Made by a program: the position numbers and the translations under genes | In this document: positions 42,924 to 51,457 of the stretch, piece after piece | How positions within the stretch are numbered: the first letter of the stretch is position 1 | Layout: every line of letters begins with the position of its first letter | Assembly (NCBI GenBank): GCA_016720115.1 | Contig: JADJXT010000002.1 | Location: forward strand, 310,001-374,000 | Reading direction: 5' to 3' | Length of the DNA stretch: 64,000 nt | Origin: Sphingomonadales bacterium | Lineage (GTDB): Bacteria > Pseudomonadota > Alphaproteobacteria > Sphingomonadales > Sphingomonadaceae | Notes under the pieces: model-generated | Seen by the model: the letters and a program-made list of their open reading frames with translations, nothing else | Told to the model about the DNA's origin: nothing | The model's database searches: none

Positions 42924-42991
42924 GTGGCGGACCCTTCTTGCTTTGATTCACGTTTCAGATTGCGAGCGCGGCTAGCACCATCGACTCTTTT

Positions 42992-43008
42992 TTGCAAATT
43001 ATTCGCAA
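42992..43008. promoter_or_regulatory. Fur-like site, receptor-PepSY side
   Basis: TTGCAAATTATTCGCAA is a 17-bp imperfect palindrome resembling alphaproteobacterial Fur boxes. On the minus strand it overlaps TAATTT, a plausible -10 with TTGATG 16 bp upstream as -35, 69 bp before the receptor start. Confidence 0.6.
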
Positions 43009-43050
43009 TAGCCTTGACATCAATCAATAATGTGTCGAATTGGCGCGCTA

Positions 43051-43068
43051 TTGAGAATCATTCGCATC
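43051..43068. promoter_or_regulatory. Fur-like site, heme-receptor side
   Basis: TTGAGAATCATTCGCATC matches the GAGAATCATT half of classic Fur boxes and lies 15 bp before the start of the heme-type receptor. A TTGACA hexamer is at 43014-43019. Confidence 0.6.
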
Positions 43069-43082
43069 CATTAGGGGGTATC

Positions 43083-45452
43083 ATGTATCGGGCCAATTTG
43101 CACATCAATCAACGGAATGGCGGAGGGTGCTCGCGCTATATCAGGCCTGATGGATTATCGCATTTTGCGCGCCCGGCCTGCGCCTCGCTGGCGCTGGCCT
43201 TTGCCATGCTGTCTGCACCTGCAAGCGCGCAGGACAATGACGGCGAATATTGGCTGGCTCGCAAGAACGAGATCACCGTCACCGCAACGCGCGCGCCGAT
43301 GCTGGTGTCCGAGGCCCCGGCGACGGTGACGGTCAAATCCGACGAGGATATCGCCGACGAACTGGCGACCGACATCAAGGACATGATCCGCTTCGAACCG
43401 GGCGTTTCGGTGACCCGCCAGCCCGCGCGTTTTGGCGCGGCGCTGGGCACCACCGGACGCGGGGGCAATGAAGGCTTCACTATCCGCGGCATCGGCGGCA
43501 ACCGCGTGCTCATCCAGGTCGATGGCGTGCGCGTACCCGATGGCTTCAGCTTCGGCGCGCAGACCGCCGGACGTGGTGACTATGTCGATATCGGCCTCGT
43601 CAAATCGGTCGAGATCCTGCGCGGGCCCGTTTCGGCGCTTTACGGCAGCGACGGCCTGGCCGGCGCGATCAGCTTCATCACCAGCGACCCGGCAGACATT
43701 GTTCGCCCCGGCGAGTCGATCGGCGGGCTGGTGCGCGCCTCCTACAGTTCGGACGATGAAGAATTTGCCGAAACCGCGATCATCGCGGCGAAGGGCAGCG
43801 CCGTTTCGGGCATGTTCGCCTATACCCGCCGCGATTTTTCGGAGCTGGAAAACCAGGGCAGCCTTGGCACCAACAACGGCATTGGTTCCACGCGTACGCT
43901 TGCAAACCCGCAGGACGGACGCTCCAACGCCTTTCTGGCGCGGCTGGTTTTCGAACCGGGCAGCGGCCACAAGCTGCGGCTGACCGGCGAATATATCGAC
44001 ACAAGGCTCGATGCCGAAATCCTGTCGGGACTTGGCAATAATGGCCTTGGTGCCGTGGTCGACAGCCTGACCGCGCACGATACCGGCGAGCGCAAGCGGG
44101 TGACCGCGGACTGGAGCTGGCAGGGCGAAGGCCTGATCGAAAGCGCGCGCGTCGCCGCCTATTGGCAAGACGCGTTCGACCGCCAGTTTACCGAGGAGCT
44201 ACGCACCCCTTCTGCTGATCGCACGCGCATCAACACCTTTGAAAACCGCGTCTATGGCGCATCCGCCGATCTGCGTGCAGGCTTCACAACCGGCCCCCTG
44301 CGCCATACGCTGGTGTTCGGCAGCGAAGTCAGCTTCACCCGTCAGCAGGGTCTGCGCGGCGGCACCGTGCCGCCTGCCGGGGAAACCTATCCGACGCGAG
44401 CCTTCCCGGTCACCGATTTCATGCTCGGCGGCGTCTTTGTCGGCGATGAGATCAACATCGGCGATGGTGCCGTGACGCTCTATCCCGCCTTGCGCTGGGA
44501 CCGCTATGTCCTCGACCCGATCGACGATCCGCTGCTGCCGACCTTTACCGGATCGGGATCGAGCGGATCGAAACTGTCGCCGAAATTCGGTGCGGTGGTC
44601 AAGCTGTCCGAAAATATCCGCCTGTTCGGCAATTATGCCCGCGGGTTCAAGGCACCTTCGCCGACGCAGGTGAACCAGTTCTTCCAGAACCTGACCTCGC
44701 CCTTCGGCTCCTACGTCACCATCCCCGCGCCAAATCTGCGCCCGGAAACGAGCGAATCCTTCGAAGGCGGCGTGCGCCTGACATCCGATTCTGTCACCGG
44801 CAGCATCACGGCGTTCAAGGCGAATTATGACGATTTCATCAGTCAGGAGGTTATCGGCGGCACCGGATCGATCGCCAACCCGATAGTCTATCAGTTCATC
44901 AACATCAGCAAGGCCGAGGTTGACGGTATCGAAGCCAAGCTTGATGTGCATCTGCCCTCCGGCTTCAACGCCCGGGTTGCTGCGGCCTATGCCCGCGGCA
45001 CCACCGCCCGTCCGGGGGCGGCTGACGCACGCCTGTCAAGCATCGATCCGTTCACGGCGGTGATGGGTGTGGGCTATCGCGAACCGCGCGACAACCGTTT
45101 CGGCGGGCAGTTCATCCTGACCTATAGCGGCCAGAAAGGCTTACGCGAATCCGCCGGAGTCTGCGGGTTCGACGCGTTCGGCAGGTCAATCCCCTGCTAC
45201 CGGCCCGATGCCGCGTTCCTCCTCGATTTCACCGCGCATGTCCGCATCGGCGAAGCGATCACCCTGCGCGGCGGCGTGTTCAACATCTTCGACAGCAAAT
45301 ATGCGCTCTGGTCGGACGTGCGCGGGCTTACGATGACGCAGGTCACCGCGCCCACGGCTGCCAGCGCGGGCAGCTATCGCGATCCGGCATCGAGTGATGC
45401 CTATACAAGGCCCGGGCGCAATGCGAGCGTCTCACTCAGCTTCCGCTTTTGA
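43083..45452 (+). CDS. TonB-dependent heme/hemoglobin-type receptor
   Basis: A 789-residue receptor. The open frame begins at 42801 but ATG 43083 lies directly after the Fur-like site and gives a signal peptide ending ASAQDNDG, somewhat long at about 50 residues. NEITVTATRAPMLVSEAPAT is the TonB box and plug start, then GNRVLIQVDGVRVPDGFSFG and SVEILRGPVSALYGSDGLAG, which match the TonB-hemoglobin/transferrin/lactoferrin receptor group. The barrel includes FGNYARGFKAPSPTQVNQFF (a FRAP-like region) and ends in VSLSFRF. It is followed after 22 bp by the DUF6607-like gene. Confidence 0.9.
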   Translation: MYRANLHINQRNGGGCSRYIRPDGLSHFARPACASLALAFAMLSAPASAQDNDGEYWLARKNEITVTATRAPMLVSEAPATVTVKSDEDIADELATDIKDMIRFEPGVSVTRQPARFGAALGTTGRGGNEGFTIRGIGGNRVLIQVDGVRVPDGFSFGAQTAGRGDYVDIGLVKSVEILRGPVSALYGSDGLAGAISFITSDPADIVRPGESIGGLVRASYSSDDEEFAETAIIAAKGSAVSGMFAYTRRDFSELENQGSLGTNNGIGSTRTLANPQDGRSNAFLARLVFEPGSGHKLRLTGEYIDTRLDAEILSGLGNNGLGAVVDSLTAHDTGERKRVTADWSWQGEGLIESARVAAYWQDAFDRQFTEELRTPSADRTRINTFENRVYGASADLRAGFTTGPLRHTLVFGSEVSFTRQQGLRGGTVPPAGETYPTRAFPVTDFMLGGVFVGDEINIGDGAVTLYPALRWDRYVLDPIDDPLLPTFTGSGSSGSKLSPKFGAVVKLSENIRLFGNYARGFKAPSPTQVNQFFQNLTSPFGSYVTIPAPNLRPETSESFEGGVRLTSDSVTGSITAFKANYDDFISQEVIGGTGSIANPIVYQFINISKAEVDGIEAKLDVHLPSGFNARVAAAYARGTTARPGAADARLSSIDPFTAVMGVGYREPRDNRFGGQFILTYSGQKGLRESAGVCGFDAFGRSIPCYRPDAAFLLDFTAHVRIGEAITLRGGVFNIFDSKYALWSDVRGLTMTQVTAPTAASAGSYRDPASSDAYTRPGRNASVSLSFRF

Positions 45453-45474
45453 AAACAACACAGGGAGAAGAACC

Positions 45475-46449
45475 ATGAACCGATTGACATCCATGATTGG
45501 TGCCAGCCTGCTGGCGCTTGCCTGCGCCGCCAGCCCGGCGCTCGCGCACCCGCCGATTGCCGCCGATCAGGCCGCCGCCAGCTTTGAACAGGATCGTGCC
45601 GACATTCTCGCCATGGCAGGCGACTACAAGGTGCGTTTCGACATGCAGGAATCGACCCGCTGGGATGCGGGCTATACGCCGCTCGACAAAAAAACCTCGG
45701 GTGGCCACGAAGTCGTCCGCGTGATCGAGGATACAGGCCGCAAGATCGTGCTGCAGCACCTGCTGGTGATCGAGCATGAAGGCCAGTCGCACATCATCAA
45801 GCATTGGCGGCAGGATTGGGAATATGAGCCTGCACGCGTGCTCGTCTATGCCGACCGCCATCAGTGGAAGTTTGAGGATGTACCTGAAAAGATGCGCACC
45901 GGCCGCTGGTCGCAGACCGTGTGGCAGGTCGATGACAGCCCGCGCTATGGCGGTTGGGGTCAGTTCGAAACGCAAGGCGGCATTCGTCGCTGGCGCTCCA
46001 ACTGGACATGGCGCCCGCTCGCCCGCCGCGATGCCGTGCGCAACCCGGTTTATGACCGTTATCTTTCGATCAATCGCCACCAGAGCAGCCCCGATGGCTG
46101 GATCCACTGGCAAGACAACACCAAGATGGGCCCGAAGGACAGCCAGGTTGTGCCGATCGTCCAGGAATATGTCTTGAACAGCTACACCAAGTTCAACGGC
46201 TATAATGTGAAGGCCGCCGACGATTACTGGGCCGCGACCAAGGGCTATTGGGCTGCCGTCCGCACCGCATGGGACAAGGTTGCCACCACCAAGGGCGGTA
46301 TCGGGATCGAGGAAAAGGCCGATACCGGCACGATCATTTCGGGCCGCCTGCTTGAGATTGCCGACGAAATCCAGAGCGGCAAGCTCAAGGAAGCAAAGGC
46401 CATCGCCGAGGCGGTGAAGCTGATCGAGGGCAATACCAAGCCGCTTTGA
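45475..46449 (+). CDS. DUF6607-like exported protein
   Basis: A 324-residue protein with a signal peptide ending ALAHPPIAAD. The mature chain is rich in tryptophan and histidine (HIIKHWRQDWEYEPARVLVY, GQFETQGGIRRWRSNWTWRP, DGWIHWQDNTKMGPKD). I associate this pattern with DUF6607, found beside heme-type TonB receptors in several proteobacteria. The abundance of Trp, His and Tyr fits a heme- or iron-binding periplasmic partner, but this is inference. It ends at a bidirectional terminator. Confidence 0.75.
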   Translation: MNRLTSMIGASLLALACAASPALAHPPIAADQAAASFEQDRADILAMAGDYKVRFDMQESTRWDAGYTPLDKKTSGGHEVVRVIEDTGRKIVLQHLLVIEHEGQSHIIKHWRQDWEYEPARVLVYADRHQWKFEDVPEKMRTGRWSQTVWQVDDSPRYGGWGQFETQGGIRRWRSNWTWRPLARRDAVRNPVYDRYLSINRHQSSPDGWIHWQDNTKMGPKDSQVVPIVQEYVLNSYTKFNGYNVKAADDYWAATKGYWAAVRTAWDKVATTKGGIGIEEKADTGTIISGRLLEIADEIQSGKLKEAKAIAEAVKLIEGNTKPL

Positions 46450-46493
46450 TCGCACTTTTCGTCGGGCGCCAAGTTCACGGCGCGCTGCAATGC

Positions 46494-46536
46494 AAAAAGC
46501 CCTCCCGCACTCTATAAGGAGAGCGGGAGGGCTTTT
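46494..46536. terminator. Bidirectional terminator between convergent genes
   Basis: AAAAGCCCTCCCGC (46495-46508) pairs perfectly with GCGGGAGGGCTTTT (46523-46536). The stem has A-run and T-run ends in both directions and serves the DUF6607-like gene (+) and the large TonB receptor gene (-). Confidence 0.92.
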
Positions 46537-46561
46537 GCGTCAGGCGATCGGTCAGATCGGC

Positions 46562-49348
46562 CTAGAGCGGCGAGCCGCCCAGCTTGTAGGTCAGTTGCAT
46601 GAACACGCTGCGCCCGATGCTGTCGTACCAGCTGGCATTGTAATAGGGATAGCCCGACCAGGTTTCATCCTTCACCGGCATCTCGTCGAGCAGGTTCCGG
46701 ATGGTCAGCGAGCCGCGCAGATGATCGGTGAAGTCATATTGCAGCGTCGTGTTGAACAGATAATAGGGCTTTACCCAGGCATCTTCGTCATAATTGGGCA
46801 GCTTGCCGAGGCGGGTGCCCGATACGGTCAATTGCAGGCCGTCCATTTCCCAGCCAAGGCTCGCGCTCGATTTGTCGCGCGGCAGATAATAGCCGCTGTC
46901 GACCGCCAGCTTGTCGATCACCGGATCGCCCGGATAACGCTGGAAGCTGTGCTTCAGGACATGGCTGTGGCTGGCGGACAGCGTGAAAGTGCCGAAGCCG
47001 GTGGGCAGGCTGCCGCGGAAGGCGAAGTCGATGCCGCTCACCCGCTCGCGCGCGATGTTGATCGGGTTGACGCGGATCGAGGAAATTTCCCCGGCGAGGC
47101 CGCCGCTGGCAAAGCGGGTGACGCGCGCGATCGCATCCTGGCAGGTGGGTGAATTGACGTCGACTGCGGTGCCGTTTGCCGTCGTGCCGATGCGGCAATC
47201 GGCCTCGTCCTCGGCGATCTGGTCGATGCTGAGATCGTCGACCTGATTGTCGAGCGTGACGCGGAAATAATCGACCGACAGGCTGAAGCGCGGCGACGGC
47301 GAGAAGACGACACCTGCGGTCAGCGTCTTGCCGGTTTCGGCCTCCAGATCGCGGTTGCCGGTGCGGTTGACGACGACGCCGGCTCCCGAATAGCTGCAAT
47401 CGCCGATATCCTCGTCGGGCTCTTCGGTGCGGCAGAGATAATAGTCATCGACCCCGCTCGACACATTGCCCGGGCCTGTGAAGACATAATGCAAGTCTGG
47501 CGCGCGGAAGGCGGTGCCATAGGCAGCGCGGAGCAACAGGCTTTCCATCGGCCGCACTTCGATGCCCCCATTATAGGTAAACTTGCCAACATCGCGCCCG
47601 GCAAAGCCGAACGTATCGTAACGTGCAGCGCCGTTCAGTGTCAGGAAATCGAGCACCGGCACGCGCAGTTCGCCGCCGATGGCCGCGTGGCTGCGCTTGC
47701 CTGCGCCATCGCTGTCCTTCCAGCTGAAATAATAATCGGTCAGTGCCAGCGGGTCTGGATTGAGATCATAGCCCTGCTTGCCATATTCGGCGACCGCGGC
47801 AAAACCCACCGGCCCGGCGGGCAGCTGGAACAGTTCGCCATTGGTCAGCGTTGCCTGCAGATTGCTCGTCCAGCTGACCGGGCGATAGACGGTGTCTGCC
47901 GAGATGCTGTCATATTGCGCTGGCGTCAGCGCGGTGTAGAGCTTCGCCGGATCGGCATTGAAGATCGGATAGCCGCTGTCCGGATCGACGCCGAGTTGGG
48001 GGCCGAGATAATAAGCAATCGCCCGGCTGTTGACGATTTGCGGCCAGCGCACGATCGACTTGTAGCGACTGTAGTTGAACGACAGCTCATAATCCCAGAC
48101 GTCGCCCAGCGTGCCACGAATGCCCGGCGTGATACTGTAGGTCGTCTGCTTGCTGCGCTGCATTTCGAGGCCGCCGGTTTCCTCCGGCGAAAACTGGCGC
48201 GACCAGTCATCAATGGTATCGTCAAAGGCGTTGTAGAAGCTGTTGTCCGAGCTTGAGGAGGAGCTTTCGAACGCCCAGCTCGTCACGTCGTACATCAATC
48301 GGACCTTGCTGATGCCGAGCTGGAAATCAGCGAACAACTTTGCCTTGTCCGACAGCTCATAGGACATGGTGCCAAAGCTGTTGAAGCCCTTGCGACCGGA
48401 AATGATGGTGCCATAGGCGATCGAGGACTTGCTGCCGCAGTAGAAGCCGGGGCCGTAATCGTCGATCACCGGATCATAATCGCCATAGCGCGGACGCGAG
48501 GTGTAGATGGTCGATCCGCCGTTGAGATTGCCAAGGCTGGCGCAGGTTGCCGCGCCGGGATCGATATAGGTATCGTTGTCGATGCTGTAGCGCAGGAAGG
48601 TGCGCCGTGCGATCGTGCTCACCGGATTGTCGTCGGTGCTGTCCTGCACCGTGCGGTCAAAGGCCCAGAGGGGGCGCTGGTCAAGCCATTCGACACCGCC
48701 CGCGATGCTGAACCGGTCGGTTGACCAGCCGCCGGTTGCGGTGAAGCGGTGGGACATGCCGCCGCCATGTTCGGTGCGGCCATGGCGATAGTCCAGCGTC
48801 ACACCGTCGAGTCGCTCCTTCATCTTGAAGTTGACGACCCCGGCGATGGCATCGGAACCGTAAATAGCCGAACCCGCGCCGCTCAATATTTCGACCTTTT
48901 CGATGAGGCTGACAGGGATGTTGGAAATATCGGTGAAGTTGCTGCGGCCGATATAGGGCAGCGGGAAATCGGCGATGCGTCGCCCGTTGATCAGCACCAG
49001 CGTATGGTTTGGGCCCAGACCGCGCAGGTCGACCTGCTGCGCGCCGGGAGTGAAATCGGCGCTGCTGCCCGATTGCGGGCTTTGCGTCTCGCCGCTGTTC
49101 TGCGTCATCGCCGCAAGCAGTTCGGGGACACTGGTATAGCCATTGGCGCGAATGGTATCGGCATCAATGGTGGTGACAGGCGACGGCCCCTGATCGCGGA
49201 TCGTCGGGATGCGCGAACCGGTGACGATGATTTCCTCATCGCCTTCGCCATCGTCAACCTCTTGCGCAAGGGCAGGCATCGCCAGCGCGAATAGGCAGGT
49301 TCCGAGAATGAGCGATTGCCGGACGGATCGCATCTGGAGATTTGTCAT
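46562..49348 (-). CDS. Large TonB-dependent receptor divergent from the cyanophycinase fusion
   Basis: A 928-residue outer-membrane receptor. The signal peptide ends PALAQEVDDG, then DEEIIVTGSRIPTIRDQGPS forms the TonB-box region. The plug has DLRGLGPNHTLVLINGRRIA and EKVEILSGAGSAIYGSDAIA, the pattern of large sphingomonad/Caulobacter receptors for peptides, sugars and polymers rather than siderophores. The barrel ends FMQLTYKLGGSPL. A GTG at 49363 is in frame, but ATG 49348 has a better ribosome site. It shares a 174-bp promoter region with the fusion gene, suggesting it imports that enzyme's substrate. Confidence 0.9.
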   Translation of the reverse strand: MTNLQMRSVRQSLILGTCLFALAMPALAQEVDDGEGDEEIIVTGSRIPTIRDQGPSPVTTIDADTIRANGYTSVPELLAAMTQNSGETQSPQSGSSADFTPGAQQVDLRGLGPNHTLVLINGRRIADFPLPYIGRSNFTDISNIPVSLIEKVEILSGAGSAIYGSDAIAGVVNFKMKERLDGVTLDYRHGRTEHGGGMSHRFTATGGWSTDRFSIAGGVEWLDQRPLWAFDRTVQDSTDDNPVSTIARRTFLRYSIDNDTYIDPGAATCASLGNLNGGSTIYTSRPRYGDYDPVIDDYGPGFYCGSKSSIAYGTIISGRKGFNSFGTMSYELSDKAKLFADFQLGISKVRLMYDVTSWAFESSSSSSDNSFYNAFDDTIDDWSRQFSPEETGGLEMQRSKQTTYSITPGIRGTLGDVWDYELSFNYSRYKSIVRWPQIVNSRAIAYYLGPQLGVDPDSGYPIFNADPAKLYTALTPAQYDSISADTVYRPVSWTSNLQATLTNGELFQLPAGPVGFAAVAEYGKQGYDLNPDPLALTDYYFSWKDSDGAGKRSHAAIGGELRVPVLDFLTLNGAARYDTFGFAGRDVGKFTYNGGIEVRPMESLLLRAAYGTAFRAPDLHYVFTGPGNVSSGVDDYYLCRTEEPDEDIGDCSYSGAGVVVNRTGNRDLEAETGKTLTAGVVFSPSPRFSLSVDYFRVTLDNQVDDLSIDQIAEDEADCRIGTTANGTAVDVNSPTCQDAIARVTRFASGGLAGEISSIRVNPINIARERVSGIDFAFRGSLPTGFGTFTLSASHSHVLKHSFQRYPGDPVIDKLAVDSGYYLPRDKSSASLGWEMDGLQLTVSGTRLGKLPNYDEDAWVKPYYLFNTTLQYDFTDHLRGSLTIRNLLDEMPVKDETWSGYPYYNASWYDSIGRSVFMQLTYKLGGSPL

Positions 49349-49440
49349 GTTATTCCCTTTCACCCTGACAGACAGTTATCGCGACGGCGGACCATTGCCT
49401 CCGTACAGAACAAAAACCAGATTTTTTCGATAATTTCAAT

Positions 49441-49489
49441 CATTATGCTATTTCCGGAAATCATATTGTCATTGTGGGCATTCATTATG
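49441..49489. promoter_or_regulatory. Candidate Lrp/AsnC-type operator between receptor and fusion gene
   Basis: Two direct copies of CATTATG start at 49441 and 49483, 42 bp apart (four helical turns), flanking a perfect 12-bp palindrome ATTTCCGGAAAT at 49450-49461. An Lrp/AsnC regulator is encoded at the end of the plus-strand transcript. Confidence 0.4.
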
Positions 49490-49522
49490 TAACATCCGCG
49501 CAACAGACCATGGGGAAATGCG

Positions 49523-51457
49523 ATGACGCGTAAGATGAAAAACGGGTTGATGCTTTTGCTGGCCGCGCTTTGCGGGCTGTTCCCGCTGACGATGGCGGCG
49601 GCAAAAGAAAAACCTGTCGAACATTATGTATTCGGCAAGCTGGGCAGCGACACGCCCGGCCCGGTGAGCGGCGGGCTGCTCCTGATGGGCGGCGGCGATC
49701 GCAACACCGATGCGATGAAATGGTTTTTCGGCAAGGCTGGTAACGGCCACATCGTCGTTCTCAGCGCATCCTATGGCAAGGAAATCGGCGAAGAATTCTA
49801 TCACGACCTCGGCGGAATCCGCTCGGTCGAGATTTTCGTGATGCACGCCCGTTCGCAATCGACCGACCGCCGCATCCTGGAGCGGCTGCGCAAGGCCGAC
49901 GGCATCTTCATCGCCGGAGGGGATCAGTCGCGTTATGTGCGTTACTGGCGCGGCACCCCGGTGGCGGAGATATTGAACGCCCATGTCGCATCCGGAAAGC
50001 CGCTGGCAGGGACCAGTGCCGGGCTCGCGATGCTCGGCGAGAAACTTTATGGCGCAATGGACGACGGCAGCCTCAAATCGCCCGAAGCGCTTGCCGATCC
50101 CATGGGTCCGGCAAATACCATCGAGGGTGATTTCCTCAATCTCACGCTGCTCAAGGGGGTGGTCACCGACACCCATTTCAAGGAACGCAACCGGCTGGGT
50201 CGTCTGCTGGCCTTCCTCGCCAAGGCACAGACCGGGCAGAGTGCCGACGCGCCTGCAATGATAGGGCTGGGCGTCGATGAAAGCGCGGCAGTTGCGGTCG
50301 AGCCCGATGGCAAGGGCAAGGTCTATGCAACGGCGGCCGATGGCTATGCCTGGGTGGTCGATGGTGCCGCATTGCGGTCTGCCGTGCCCAACCGGCCGCT
50401 TGATGCGCCGCGCGTGAAAGTGACCGGCGCGGGGACCGGCTCTGCGCTGCATCTGCCCTCGGGTCGCATCGAGGCACCGGTGTTCGAACGGCATTATGCT
50501 GCGCGCGCGGGCGAACTGGTAGAGGTGCCGCGCTGGTCGCTCGCCATCCACGGCGGGGCCGGGGTTATCGAGCGCGGCAACCTGACGCCCGGCAAAGAGG
50601 CCGCCTATCGTGCGGGCCTCGATGAGGCGCTGAAGGCTGGCGCAGCGGTTCTCGACAAGGGCGGTTCGGCTATGGATGCCGTCAGCTCTACCGTCCGGTT
50701 GCTCGAAGACAATCCGCTGTTCAACGCAGGGCGCGGCGCGGTGTTCACCGCAGAAGGCCGCAACGAGCTGGATGCCGCGATCATGGACGGAAGCACGCAA
50801 AAGGCTGGAGCTGTAGCAGGCGTCACCCGTACCCGGCACCCCATCGACCTCGCGCGGGCGGTGATGGAAAAGACGCGGCACGTCATGCTTGCCGGTGCGG
50901 GTGCGGACCGCTTTTCGCTTGAACAGGGGCTTGAACAGGTCGATCCCGCCTGGTTCCGTACCGAAGAGCGCTGGCAGGCATTGCAACGCTGGCGCGAAAC
51001 GCAGGTAGCGGCGGCAGACCCAACGCATCTGTTCGGAACCGTGGGCGCAGTGGCGCTCGACACCGAAGGCAATCTCGCCGCCGCCACCTCGACCGGGGGC
51101 ATGACAGGCAAGAAATGGGGCCGCATCGGCGACAGCCCGGTCATCGGCGCAGGTACTTATGCCAAGAACGGGCAGTGTGCGGTGTCGGCGACCGGATCGG
51201 GCGAATTTTTCATCCGCGAAAGCGCCGCACGGCAGGTCTGCGATCGGGTGGCCTGGAAAGGGGAAAGCCTGGCCACCGCAGCGCAGGCCACCATCATGGC
51301 CGTTGGTGCCATTGGCGGCGATGGCGGGCTGATCGCGCTGGGCCCGGATGGCAGGCCCTATTTCGCGATCAACGATCTGGGGATGTACCGGGGCAGGATC
51401 ATCTCGGGCGGCAAGGCGCAGACGGCGATCTTTGCCGATGAGGTGATGGCGGAATGA
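49523..51457 (+). CDS. Exported fusion of cyanophycinase (S51) and isoaspartyl peptidase (Ntn-hydrolase)
   Basis: A 644-residue protein in three parts. Residues 1-26 are a signal peptide (AALCGLFPLTMAAAK). Residues about 32-320 are a peptidase S51/cyanophycinase domain: GGLLLMGGGDRNTDA, IFIAGGDQSRYVRYW, the nucleophile elbow AGTSAGLAM (Ser165) and VTDTHFKERNRLGRLLAFL (His218). Residues about 336-644 are a plant-type asparaginase/isoaspartyl peptidase: WSLAIHGGAGVIERG, NPLFNAGRGAVFT, the autocleavage site HLFGTVGAVALD with nucleophile Thr506, and GRIGDSPVIGAGTYA for substrate binding. In known pathways cyanophycinase releases beta-Asp-Arg and isoaspartyl peptidase splits it; here one exported chain could do both. 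The lrp gene overlaps by 4 bp. Confidence 0.9.
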   Translation: MTRKMKNGLMLLLAALCGLFPLTMAAAKEKPVEHYVFGKLGSDTPGPVSGGLLLMGGGDRNTDAMKWFFGKAGNGHIVVLSASYGKEIGEEFYHDLGGIRSVEIFVMHARSQSTDRRILERLRKADGIFIAGGDQSRYVRYWRGTPVAEILNAHVASGKPLAGTSAGLAMLGEKLYGAMDDGSLKSPEALADPMGPANTIEGDFLNLTLLKGVVTDTHFKERNRLGRLLAFLAKAQTGQSADAPAMIGLGVDESAAVAVEPDGKGKVYATAADGYAWVVDGAALRSAVPNRPLDAPRVKVTGAGTGSALHLPSGRIEAPVFERHYAARAGELVEVPRWSLAIHGGAGVIERGNLTPGKEAAYRAGLDEALKAGAAVLDKGGSAMDAVSSTVRLLEDNPLFNAGRGAVFTAEGRNELDAAIMDGSTQKAGAVAGVTRTRHPIDLARAVMEKTRHVMLAGAGADRFSLEQGLEQVDPAWFRTEERWQALQRWRETQVAAADPTHLFGTVGAVALDTEGNLAAATSTGGMTGKKWGRIGDSPVIGAGTYAKNGQCAVSATGSGEFFIRESAARQVCDRVAWKGESLATAAQATIMAVGAIGGDGGLIALGPDGRPYFAINDLGMYRGRIISGGKAQTAIFADEVMAE

